Positions 51,970 to 60,641 of a stretch of DNA of 64,000 bases are shown piece after piece. Every line of letters starts with the position of its first letter. The stretch's first letter is position 1. A program made the translations under genes and the position numbers. Source of the stretch: UBA4416 sp036676295 (GTDB taxonomy: Bacteria; Bacteroidota; Bacteroidia; B-17B0; Aurantibacillaceae). The notes beneath the pieces were generated by a model, which worked only from the letters and a program-made list of their open reading frames with translations, did no database searches and was not told where the DNA came from. The stretch lies in the NCBI GenBank assembly GCA_036676295.1, contig JAKFDE010000061.1, forward strand, positions 1 to 64,000, in the 5' to 3' direction.

Positions 51970-54342
51970 CTAGTGGTTTTCCGATTTTAATTTGTTTAGT
52001 TCTAATACTAATAGGTTTTTGGATTGAGCGAACATTTCTTCGATTTTAGAAAAATTAGAAGCGATCATAGATATTAACCCGTTGGTTTGCGCTATATTTT
52101 CTATTTCTTTTAATAAACGTGCCGCTTCATTCATTCCAAGAGTTAAGAATAATCCTTTCATGCTGTGAGAAGTAACTTTAATTTTTTCATAATCATTTTC
52201 ACTAATATCTGCTTTTAATTGTTTTAATAGAGCTGGTGTATCAAATACAAAAATTGAGATCATTTCAATTATGAAGCTGGTGTCTCCGCTGGCGTGTTCT
52301 TTAATATAGGTTAAATCATACAATTGGCCGGATGGCATAATTGTGTCATGGATCTGGGTTGTAGTTTTTAAACTTATTTTATTGGTCAGTTGAATGATGG
52401 TGTTTAATAATACAGCTGGATCAAAAGGCTTTGAAACGTAAGCATTCATACCCAGGCGGATACATTTTTGAGCTTCTTCGTTGGAAGCGTGAGCAGTTAA
52501 TGCAATAATGGGAATGTTTTTTTTTGTTTCATCCTGTAATTCTCTGATTGTTTTTGTGGCCATATATCCATCCATTTCAGGCATTTGAATATCCATTAAA
52601 ACGAGATCATATCGATTTTTTTCTAGTAATAAAACAGCTTCTTGTCCGTTTGACGCAACGTCTATATCATGCCCCCATTTATGCACAATTTTTTTAACTA
52701 GTTTTTGATTAAGGGGCGTATCTTCAGCCAATAAAATTTTTAATTTTTTATTTTGATCTGATTTTTCTGTTTGAATTTCAGTTGTTTTTTTTACTGTATC
52801 GTTTTCTTTTGCCTCAGCAGCACTTAGTACCATTTTGAATGGTAAATAAAATGTAAACGCCGAGCCTTTGCCTACTTCACTTTCTACAGATATTTTCCCA
52901 CCTTGTAAGGTTAAAAGCTGTTGAACAATAGTTAATCCCAAACCAGTTCCTCCATATTTACGGGTGGTATCAGGAGATGCTTGGGTAAAGCGTTCGAAAA
53001 TAAGATCCAGTTTGTCGTGAGGAATTCCAATTCCTGTATCTTTAATAGTAAACTCACAGAGCACTATGTCTGCTTTAGCACTAATTAATTTACTGGTAAT
53101 TGTTACAAATCCTTTTTCTGTAAATTTTACAGCGTTACCAATAAGGTTTAATAATATTTGATTGAATCTGGCTGCATCGCCAATTACCGTTTTAGGTATG
53201 GCATCGTCGTGGTTTAATATAAGCTCAATGTTTTTTTCTTTAGCACTAAATTCAATTAATTCCTTAACAGAGTTTAGTGCTTGATGAATGTTTAAATGAT
53301 CATAATTAATATCAAATTTGCCGGCTTCAATTTTGGATAGATCTAAAATATCATTAATGATTACTAATAAATTTTTTCCTGCAAAATCAATCGATTCAAC
53401 ATATTCTCTTTGTTCTTGATCAAGTTTAGTGTCTTTTAATAATTCCTGAAAGCCTAATATTGCATTTAATGGCGTTCTGATCTCATGACTCATGGTTGCT
53501 AAAAATTGTTCTTTCGCTTTTTTAGATTGTTCGGCTATGGCAATGGCTTCAAATAATTTTTCGTTCTTTTGTTTTAATTCGATGGTTCTTTGTTCAACTC
53601 TGCTTTCTAGTTGATTATTGGTTTCTGATAGTGTTTGTTCATGCTTTTCGATCTTCTCAAGCATGTTATTAAATGATGAGGAGAGTTTACCAATTTCATC
53701 TTTTCCCTGATAGTTAGACCGAACTTTATAGTTCATGCTCTGTACTACATTTTCCATTATCTCCGCCAATTTGATAATTGGATTGGAAATATATTTTTGT
53801 AGAAAAGAAGAAATGAAAAAGGCAATAAAAAACCCAAAAACAACAATTAGTGAAACGATTTTTACTTTGTTGTAAAATTGTGCTTTTATTTCTGCGAGTT
53901 CCGTTTTTAAACATAGGGTTCCTAACCATTCTTTGTCTTTTATGATCTTGTAATAAATAAACAGATCATTTTTTGTAAATTCTGATTTAACTTTTTGATT
54001 TGGTATTTTTTGAAAATTAAATTCTTGCTCTCCTTGTCTGATATAACTACTAAGTATCCGCAAGTTAGTATCAATAATGCAAGCATGGGTCACATCTGGT
54101 TCAACTTTTAGATCACTTAAAATATCATGGGCAGATTCGGCATCATTAAATAATAAGGGGGCTTCAGAGTTTAAGCCAATAACCCGAGCAACGATCAATA
54201 GGTTTTTAGCCTTATTTTCTCGGATTGTTTTATAATCAAAATATAAATATGTGATCGCACAAATAATAATCACTAATAAAAAAGTGATCAACTGCATCAC
54301 AATTAGTTTCCAATTAATAGATATGTTGGATAAAAACTTCAT
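51970..54342 (-). CDS. Hybrid histidine kinase: CHASE8-HAMP-HisKA-HATPase-REC-HPt
   Basis: 790 residues. Membrane helices at about 12-34 and 162-183 bracket a periplasmic CHASE8 sensor (LLIVARVIGLNSEAPLLFND, about 48-67). HAMP follows (about 185-237). HisKA has the phospho-His in FLATMSHEIRTPLNAILGF (about 283). HATPase has NAVKFTE, DTGIGIP, GGTGLGL. The receiver (about 527-650) has YDLVLMDIQMPEMDGY; the HPt is at the end, with His in SHSMKGLFLTLGM. CHASE8 is the sensor of the YfiN cyclase, which YfiR represses; here a YfiR gene precedes this one by 1 bp, with a TonB receptor gene before that. YfiR probably controls the kinase. No separate output regulator lies nearby. Confidence 0.93.
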   Translation of the reverse strand: MKFLSNISINWKLIVMQLITFLLVIIICAITYLYFDYKTIRENKAKNLLIVARVIGLNSEAPLLFNDAESAHDILSDLKVEPDVTHACIIDTNLRILSSYIRQGEQEFNFQKIPNQKVKSEFTKNDLFIYYKIIKDKEWLGTLCLKTELAEIKAQFYNKVKIVSLIVVFGFFIAFFISSFLQKYISNPIIKLAEIMENVVQSMNYKVRSNYQGKDEIGKLSSSFNNMLEKIEKHEQTLSETNNQLESRVEQRTIELKQKNEKLFEAIAIAEQSKKAKEQFLATMSHEIRTPLNAILGFQELLKDTKLDQEQREYVESIDFAGKNLLVIINDILDLSKIEAGKFDINYDHLNIHQALNSVKELIEFSAKEKNIELILNHDDAIPKTVIGDAARFNQILLNLIGNAVKFTEKGFVTITSKLISAKADIVLCEFTIKDTGIGIPHDKLDLIFERFTQASPDTTRKYGGTGLGLTIVQQLLTLQGGKISVESEVGKGSAFTFYLPFKMVLSAAEAKENDTVKKTTEIQTEKSDQNKKLKILLAEDTPLNQKLVKKIVHKWGHDIDVASNGQEAVLLLEKNRYDLVLMDIQMPEMDGYMATKTIRELQDETKKNIPIIALTAHASNEEAQKCIRLGMNAYVSKPFDPAVLLNTIIQLTNKISLKTTTQIHDTIMPSGQLYDLTYIKEHASGDTSFIIEMISIFVFDTPALLKQLKADISENDYEKIKVTSHSMKGLFLTLGMNEAARLLKEIENIAQTNGLISMIASNFSKIEEMFAQSKNLLVLELNKLKSENH

Positions 54343-54343
54343 C

Positions 54344-54889
54344 CTAGTACTGTATGGTTGAGGCTAGTTTTAATAATTGCGAGCTTGCTTTAATGTTTGA
54401 TTTATTAAGTGAGCTTATGTTAATTTCAAATTTTATTTTACGCTCTATAATTAAAAAATTAATTGCCGAGCCTTGATCCAGAAAACCCTTTTTTTCAGAA
54501 ATGATCAACACATTTTTAGCACTTAGCTCTGAAATAAACTCTTTAAAATCTTTATTTGTAATTGCTTCCGGAACAAATAAAATCTGGCATCTACAGGTTG
54601 ACGCCATTGTTGAGGTACACCTTACAACTTCTATTTTTTTATTATTAATTGTTTTGCTGGCCGCTAAATCGAGAAGATGCTGGTATATAGGAGAATCACC
54701 AAGAACGCCAATTACAAAAGAAGAACCAGTTACATTTTCGGGTTTTTCCCATTCCACAAATTTGGTGAAGTTATAAATGAAGGCTGCTTTTGCAATATAT
54801 TCTTCTACTTCCGTTTTTTGTTTTATTAAAAACGAACTCAGTAACATCAGTGTTAAAGAAAGAAAAATATACCTTGTTTTTTTAAGCAT
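54344..54889 (-). CDS. YfiR-family periplasmic regulator (DUF4154)
   Basis: 181 residues with a signal peptide (YIFLSLTLMLLSSFL). The YfiR/DUF4154 core is clear: KAAFIYNFTKFVEWEKP, SFVIGVLGDSPIYQHL, CRCQILFVPEAI, VLIISEKKGFLDQGSAINFLI and the Asn/Ser-rich C-terminus. In Pseudomonas YfiR binds and inhibits the CHASE8 cyclase YfiN and is redox-sensitive through Cys pairs. Three Cys here are close together (VRCTSTMASTCRC). It is 2 bp after the TonB receptor gene and 1 bp before the CHASE8 kinase gene, so the kinase is its likely target. Confidence 0.93.
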   Translation of the reverse strand: MLKKTRYIFLSLTLMLLSSFLIKQKTEVEEYIAKAAFIYNFTKFVEWEKPENVTGSSFVIGVLGDSPIYQHLLDLAASKTINNKKIEVVRCTSTMASTCRCQILFVPEAITNKDFKEFISELSAKNVLIISEKKGFLDQGSAINFLIIERKIKFEINISSLNKSNIKASSQLLKLASTIQY

Positions 54890-54891
54890 TT

Positions 54892-57117
54892 TTACAAATC
54901 AATATTTAAACTTACCATAAATGACCTACCCACTTGAGGAAGCAAAGAATTTTTGTACCCTAAACTTCGTTGACTAAAATCGTCTCCCGAATCTGCTTGT
55001 TCAACACCGGGTTGATAATAGTTTGCATCAGCTAGGTTTTTAACTTTGAATGAAAGTGTTGCTGCTTTAAATCTATATGATAAGTTTGCGTCCAGGGTTA
55101 AGTAAGAATCAATGATGTAATCTTTTGCGCGTAAAGCGTTTCGGGAATAAACCAAGCGTTCGCTAACGTAATTTCCTTTTATGTTAAAATTGATTGATTT
55201 AAGAATAGGAATATTTAAGCCAAGATTTATTTTATGTGGAGCAATGTCTCCCAGTATCGTTTCTCCTTCTTCCCATTTACCAGAGGTGTGGTTATAATGT
55301 ATACTACTAAAGGCTTGTGTGTAGGTATAATATAAATAGGCAGTTAGTTTTGGGGATTTAGGAATTGGATTAGTAACACTAAGTCTAGATCGGAATTCTG
55401 CACCATAAATTTTTCTCGAACCCGCATTTTCTGATTCTTCTTTGATCACATTTTCGTAAGTGGCATAAAAAACAGAGGTTCCTATGCCAATTGGCCCTTC
55501 TCCATAACTCCCAACCAATTCTATATTCCTGGCTTTTTCCGGCTTCAGATTAACATTTGATTTGCGTCCGTTCCAACCGCCAAACAATTGACGTGGTGGC
55601 GGCTCTTGATATGCTTCGCCGTAAATTAATTTTAGGGCACCCTTTTTTCCGAATTTATAAATTGCTGAAGCGCGGATATTAGTATTGTTTCCATAAATAC
55701 TATTATAATCGTGTCTAACGCCGGCATTAAACCGAAACCGATAAACGGTGGCAATCAACTGTAAATAACCACCAATATCATCTGTCAATAATAAATTTTC
55801 ACCGGGCATTTCAGGATTTGGACCTTCTACCATTGCGTAAGAAGAATCAGAACTATGGCCGATAGCCGCACCATAGCCATGGGGCCCGGGTGTGTTTGAG
55901 GGTATGGTTGAACTAAAAGCATCCCAATAACCGGGAATATCGTAAGCTTTGGTTAATTCTTTACGCTCATATTTCATCCCTGTTTGAAGAGAAATTTTTT
56001 TATTGATATCATAAACTACATCTTCTTTAAACAACCAACTATTGCTGATAGCATTCCATTGTGTGATACTGATATAAGAAGATTGTTCCATGCCCGTGTT
56101 CCAGTCGGGTTCTGCTTCTGCCCAATCGCCAGATACTCTATTTTTACGATGTAACAATAAGGATGTGAATTTAAAATTATCTATTTCGGTTTCATTTTCG
56201 ATAAATAACTGAAAAGAAGATTTTTTCCAAAAGGCATTGTTTTGAGCCCTATCAGCGGCGTACCAAGCGCCATAACCTTCTTTATTGACCCAATTGATGA
56301 CGCCGAGTTTGGTGTTTTTATAGGCGACATTACCAATAACACCATAGTCATCAGCAGGAGAAAAATATTTGCCATAATTTACATGATAGTGAGAACGTTG
56401 CAAAATAGGCCCCCAGGTTGTTGTATCACCATATAGTTTATTAGAGGAAAACCCCCATTTGTCGGATAGATCGGCTTCATTACTTTTGTAAAATTTTCCT
56501 GAAAAAGAGTAAGAAAAATCTTTTTTCTTACCTATGGTAGCTAGCTCCATGCTCTTTGTACCGAAAGAACCGAATTGGGCGCTTGCCGTTATTTTTTGAT
56601 CATCTATGTCAAGATCTTTTCCGTCTTTTGTAATAATATTTATAATTCCCAAAAAGGCATTGGCTCCATAGAGCGCAGATGTGGGGCCATATAAGACTTC
56701 TATCCGTTCAATATTATAAATGGGATAATGTTTGCCTATTAATGCTTCATGCGACCACAGGTCATTATCTACTATGCCATTGATCATTAACAGTGTTCGT
56801 TGTGTAATAGGTGTACGATAGCCCCTTTGATAAGCAACAACGCCGCCTCGACCACCCGGATTGATTACATCAAACCCGGGAAGGTCTGTAATAATTTCTG
56901 CAAGATCGGTGTATCCGTTTTTTTTAATATCGCTTGCCGTTAGAACAATCATTGTCGCGGCGGCATCTAATCTGGATTCTTCTTTGCCAGAAGCGGTAAT
57001 GACATTGATCTGCATGAGTTGCTCGATGCTCATATCCAATACCGAAGAAGTAGAATCGGTTTGTGAGAACAGAGACATAGGACCCAAAATAAAAACAGAC
57101 CAAGCAGCAATTTTCAT
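54892..57117 (-). CDS. TonB-dependent outer-membrane receptor
   Basis: 741 residues. Signal peptide (VFILGPMSLFSQ), then the plug domain (about 30-170) with SIEQLMQINVITASGKEESR, LAEIITDLPGFDV, LMINGIVDNDLWSHEAL and IERIEVLYGPTSALYGANAFLGIINIIT. The 22-strand barrel follows, ending in Leu rather than Phe (SFMVSLNIDL). There is no carboxypeptidase-like regulatory domain and no SusD partner, so it is a siderophore/vitamin-type receptor rather than a glycan one. The opening resembles the haem/colicin-type group. It heads an operon with YfiR and the CHASE8 kinase, suggesting a signal from receptor to kinase. Confidence 0.9.
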   Translation of the reverse strand: MKIAAWSVFILGPMSLFSQTDSTSSVLDMSIEQLMQINVITASGKEESRLDAAATMIVLTASDIKKNGYTDLAEIITDLPGFDVINPGGRGGVVAYQRGYRTPITQRTLLMINGIVDNDLWSHEALIGKHYPIYNIERIEVLYGPTSALYGANAFLGIINIITKDGKDLDIDDQKITASAQFGSFGTKSMELATIGKKKDFSYSFSGKFYKSNEADLSDKWGFSSNKLYGDTTTWGPILQRSHYHVNYGKYFSPADDYGVIGNVAYKNTKLGVINWVNKEGYGAWYAADRAQNNAFWKKSSFQLFIENETEIDNFKFTSLLLHRKNRVSGDWAEAEPDWNTGMEQSSYISITQWNAISNSWLFKEDVVYDINKKISLQTGMKYERKELTKAYDIPGYWDAFSSTIPSNTPGPHGYGAAIGHSSDSSYAMVEGPNPEMPGENLLLTDDIGGYLQLIATVYRFRFNAGVRHDYNSIYGNNTNIRASAIYKFGKKGALKLIYGEAYQEPPPRQLFGGWNGRKSNVNLKPEKARNIELVGSYGEGPIGIGTSVFYATYENVIKEESENAGSRKIYGAEFRSRLSVTNPIPKSPKLTAYLYYTYTQAFSSIHYNHTSGKWEEGETILGDIAPHKINLGLNIPILKSINFNIKGNYVSERLVYSRNALRAKDYIIDSYLTLDANLSYRFKAATLSFKVKNLADANYYQPGVEQADSGDDFSQRSLGYKNSLLPQVGRSFMVSLNIDL

Positions 57118-57218
57118 ATACCAATAACCGAATTGTGTCGATTAGTATACCGAATTTAAAAAAATAAAGCCAACAAAACAAGTGTTAAATTGATTTTATG
57201 TTGTGGATCATTTATGTT

Positions 57219-59108
57219 TTATAATTTCCCTTTCACGATCTCATCAACAACCGAAGGGTCTAATAATGTAGAAGTATCTCCTAAATTTGAAACATCGCCT
57301 TCGGCTACTTTTCGTAAAATGCGACGCATGATCTTACCGCTACGTGTTTTTGGTAAACCGCTTACTATTTGAATTTTATCAGGTTTGGCAATAGGTCCGA
57401 TGATCTTTGTTACTTCTGCTAAGATTTCTTTTCTTAGGTTATCGTGATCTTTTGTTGTTGATGGAGCGATCACATAAGCATAAATACCTTGGCCTTTAAT
57501 GTCGTGTGGATAACCAACCACAGCACTTTCTACCACATCAGCATGAGAGTTAATGGCGCTTTCTACTTCGGCAGTTCCAATGCGGTGACCAGAAATATTC
57601 ATTACGTCATCTACGCGCCCTGTAATTCTATAATATCCGTTTTCATCCCTTCTGCAACCGTCTCCTGTAAAGTATAAGCCTTTGTAGGTTGCAAAATAAG
57701 TTTGTCGGCAACGTTCATGATCACCATAAGTAGTGCGAATCATAGATGGCCAAGGGAATTTGATACACAAGTTCCCTTCTACATTATTCCCTTCAATTAT
57801 GTTTCCTTTTTCATCTACCAACACCGGCTGAATTCCCGGTAGGGGTAACGTTGCGTAGCTTGGCTTTAATGGTGTAATGTTTGCTAGTGGAGAAATTAAA
57901 ATACCACCTGTTTCTGTTTGCCACCAGGTATCTACAATTGGGCAATTACCCTTACCGATATTATTATGGTACCAATGCCAGGCTTCTTCATTGATAGGCT
58001 CTCCAACACTTCCTAGTACTTTTAAAGAAGTGAGGTTGTATGGCTTTACAAAATCTAATCCGGCAGCTTCTAAGGCTCTGATGGCAGTTGGGGCGGTATA
58101 AAAATGTGTGACCTTGTATTTATCGATGACTTGCCAAAAACGTCCGGCATCCGGAAATGTTGGTACGCCTTCGAACAATACAGAAGTTGCTCCGGCAAGT
58201 AGCGGACCGTAAGTAATGTATGAGTGCCCTGTGATCCAGCCCACATCTGCTGTACACCAATAAATATCATTAGGTTTATATTGAAATACGTTTTGAAAAC
58301 TATAACAGGCATACACCATGAAACCACCGCAGGTATGCACGACACCTTTTGGTTTACCTGTAGAGCCTGATGTATAAAGAATGAACAACAGATCTTCGCT
58401 GTCCATTATTTCTGCGTCACATTGGCTTGATTGTTTAGGAACAAACTCTTGCCAGATCACATCTCTGTCTTCATTAATTGTAATAGGAGTATTGGTGTGT
58501 TTATACACTAATACTTTTTTTACGGAAGAACAAGTTTCCAAAGCTTCATCAACCACGGCTTTAATTGCAATATCTTTGACGCCACGATAAGCGCCATCGG
58601 TAGTTAATATTACTTTACTGTCACAATCTTGTATCCTGTCTGATAAGGCAGAGGCCGAAAAGCCGGCAAACACAACTGAATGAACTGCTCCTATACGTGC
58701 GCAAGCTAACATGGCAAATACTGCTTCAGGGATCATGGGCATATAAATAGAAACCCGATCACCTTTTGTAACACCAAATGATTTTAAGGTATTGGCTAGT
58801 TTACACACTTCGTCGTGCAGCTGTTGATAAGTAACAGATCTTGGAATATGATTAATATCATTAGCTTCAAAATAAAAGGCAATGTTATTAGCTTTTTTTT
58901 GTAAATGTCTGTCGATGCAATTTTCAGTAATATTAAATTTTCCATTCACAAACCATTTCACGCTTGGTCCTTCAAAATTCCACTCTAAAGTCTTTGTCCA
59001 TGGCTGTTTCCAGCTAAAATCTCTGGCGATCTTATCCCAAAATAATTCCGGGTTTTCTACTGATTCTTTGTACGCTGCCTGGTATTGCTCAAAACTTGAA
59101 ATCTGCAT
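57219..59108 (-). CDS. acs: Acetyl-CoA synthetase
   Basis: A 629-residue AMP-forming acetate-CoA ligase. Evidence: LFILYTSGSTGKPKGVVHTC (P-loop-like motif), WCTADVGWITGHSYITYGPL, DTWWQTETGGILISP, YFTGDGCRRDENGYYRITGRVDD and the C-terminal LPKTRSGKIMRRILRK with the Lys acetylated in other Acs proteins. Length is slightly short of the usual 650 but complete. It feeds acetate into central metabolism. It diverges from hemA (spacer 157 bp), which holds an ATGACAC direct repeat. Confidence 0.95.
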   Translation of the reverse strand: MQISSFEQYQAAYKESVENPELFWDKIARDFSWKQPWTKTLEWNFEGPSVKWFVNGKFNITENCIDRHLQKKANNIAFYFEANDINHIPRSVTYQQLHDEVCKLANTLKSFGVTKGDRVSIYMPMIPEAVFAMLACARIGAVHSVVFAGFSASALSDRIQDCDSKVILTTDGAYRGVKDIAIKAVVDEALETCSSVKKVLVYKHTNTPITINEDRDVIWQEFVPKQSSQCDAEIMDSEDLLFILYTSGSTGKPKGVVHTCGGFMVYACYSFQNVFQYKPNDIYWCTADVGWITGHSYITYGPLLAGATSVLFEGVPTFPDAGRFWQVIDKYKVTHFYTAPTAIRALEAAGLDFVKPYNLTSLKVLGSVGEPINEEAWHWYHNNIGKGNCPIVDTWWQTETGGILISPLANITPLKPSYATLPLPGIQPVLVDEKGNIIEGNNVEGNLCIKFPWPSMIRTTYGDHERCRQTYFATYKGLYFTGDGCRRDENGYYRITGRVDDVMNISGHRIGTAEVESAINSHADVVESAVVGYPHDIKGQGIYAYVIAPSTTKDHDNLRKEILAEVTKIIGPIAKPDKIQIVSGLPKTRSGKIMRRILRKVAEGDVSNLGDTSTLLDPSVVDEIVKGKL

Positions 59109-59205
59109 AATAATAAAATTTATAATTAAAGTAACACAAAAGTTTAGGCAATTGCAATAGCATCAACGCCCTCCTCTTATTTAGAATCGATTTAAATATT
59201 GTTTT

Positions 59206-59223
59206 ATGACACTTCCATGACAC
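59206..59223. promoter_or_regulatory. ATGACAC direct repeat, Pho-box geometry
   Basis: ATGACAC-TTCC-ATGACAC: two identical 7-mers separated by 4 bases (11-bp period). On the minus strand it reads GTGTCAT-GGAA-GTGTCAT, close to the E. coli Pho box (TGTCAT repeats). It lies between divergent acs and hemA. Function unproven. Confidence 0.4.
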
Positions 59224-59265
59224 ACAAAAACTACGATATCACGTACTTTGCACAAGATCTCTTAC

Positions 59266-60498
59266 ATGAACGTTTTTAAGATAATTTCAATCACACACAA
59301 ATTAGCTCCATTGGAGTTAATTGGGAAATTACATTTAGACGAAGCACATCAACACGATTATTTAGGCGCCATTAAATTAAAGCTGGAGCTAAAAGAATTG
59401 TTGTTTTTAAGTACATGTAATCGCGTGGAGTTGGTTATTAATACAGAGAGAGATATTACTAACACAACATTTCTTTCGGAATTATTTATGTTGATCAATT
59501 CCAGATTAACAGAAACAGAATTAAATGATCTACTTTCTAAAACAACTATTTATGAAGGAGAACACGCATTAACGCATTTGTTTAATGTGTCAGCGTCCTT
59601 AGATTCATTAGTTGTTGGTGAGCGTGAGATTATTACTCAGGTTCGTAAAGCGTATGAGTTTTGTAATTTGTTAGGCTTAACCGGCGACACGATTCGTTTA
59701 GCCATTAAGCAAACCATAGAAACTGCCAAACAAGTTTATACCGATACCGATATTGCTAAAAATCCTGTTTCTGTGGTGTCTTTGGCTTATCGTCAATTAA
59801 GAAGTTTAGGAATTAAAAATGATGCACGTATTGTGTTTGTTGGCGCCGGCGAAACCAACATTAACATGGCCAAATATTTAAAGAAACATCAGTTTGCAAA
59901 TTTAACCGTGTTTAACCGCACCTTAGCTAATGCCGAAAAATTAGCCTGTGATTTAAACGGAAAAGCATTTGAGTTATCACAGTTAACTAATTTTACCGAA
60001 GGCTTTGATGTTTTAATATCTTGCACATCAGCTCAGGAACCGGTTATTACCGCTGAGGTTTATAAAAATTTAGTAGGGAACGATAAATCAAAAAAAGTAA
60101 TTATTGATCTGGCTTTACCTGCAGATATTGACAAATCAGTGATTGAAAACAATGATGTGTTTTATATTGACATCGAATCATTAAAAAAACAAGCAGCAGA
60201 AAATTTATTGAAGCGCGAAGCTGAAATAGAAGCTTGCCGAAAAATTATAGCTACTAAGGTTGAGGAATTTAAATTATTGTTTCAGGAACGTAAAATAGAA
60301 TTAGCGTTTGGCGAAATCCCTAAACAAATCAAATACATTAAAGAAACCGCCATCAACGAAGTGTTTGTAAAAGAATTGAGCTCGCTTGATGATCAAGGCA
60401 AGGAAGTTTTAGAAAAGGTATTATCTTACATGGAAAAAAAATACAACGCCTTAACTATTAAAACAGCTAAGAAGGTTTTTTTAGAAGAAGATATTTAG
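59266..60498 (+). CDS. hemA: Glutamyl-tRNA reductase HemA
   Basis: 410 residues from the ATG at 59266 (a TTG further upstream would add six residues of no family match). HemA converts glutamyl-tRNA to glutamate semialdehyde, the first step of C5 tetrapyrrole synthesis. Evidence: N-terminal SITHKLAPLE, catalytic Cys51 in FLSTCNRVELVI, LVVGEREIITQVRKAYE, NADPH-binding VFVGAGETNINMAKYL and the C-terminal helical dimerisation region. It opens the haem gene group; hemCD follows after 143 bp. Confidence 0.95.
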   Translation: MNVFKIISITHKLAPLELIGKLHLDEAHQHDYLGAIKLKLELKELLFLSTCNRVELVINTERDITNTTFLSELFMLINSRLTETELNDLLSKTTIYEGEHALTHLFNVSASLDSLVVGEREIITQVRKAYEFCNLLGLTGDTIRLAIKQTIETAKQVYTDTDIAKNPVSVVSLAYRQLRSLGIKNDARIVFVGAGETNINMAKYLKKHQFANLTVFNRTLANAEKLACDLNGKAFELSQLTNFTEGFDVLISCTSAQEPVITAEVYKNLVGNDKSKKVIIDLALPADIDKSVIENNDVFYIDIESLKKQAAENLLKREAEIEACRKIIATKVEEFKLLFQERKIELAFGEIPKQIKYIKETAINEVFVKELSSLDDQGKEVLEKVLSYMEKKYNALTIKTAKKVFLEEDI

Positions 60499-60502
60499 AA
60501 CC

Positions 60503-60592
60503 GTACCACTAAGAACGCAAAGACTTTTATGCAGAGTACACAAAGTTGTTTTGTTTTTCTCTGTTCTCTTTGCGGTTAAAAACGTAAAACTT
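60503..60592. repeat. Extragenic AGAACGCAAAGA-type inverted repeat
   Basis: CACTAAGAACGCAAAGACTT (about 60506) and TTCTCTTTGCGGTT (about 60567) are loosely inverted. The CTAAGAACGCAAAGA sequence resembles a short repeat that I know from intergenic regions of many Bacteroidota. Only a single instance is visible here. Confidence 0.35.
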
Positions 60593-60641
60593 ATCTAAAA
60601 ATATCCTATCTTGTAGCCTCTAAATTTTTTATTCAAAACAC

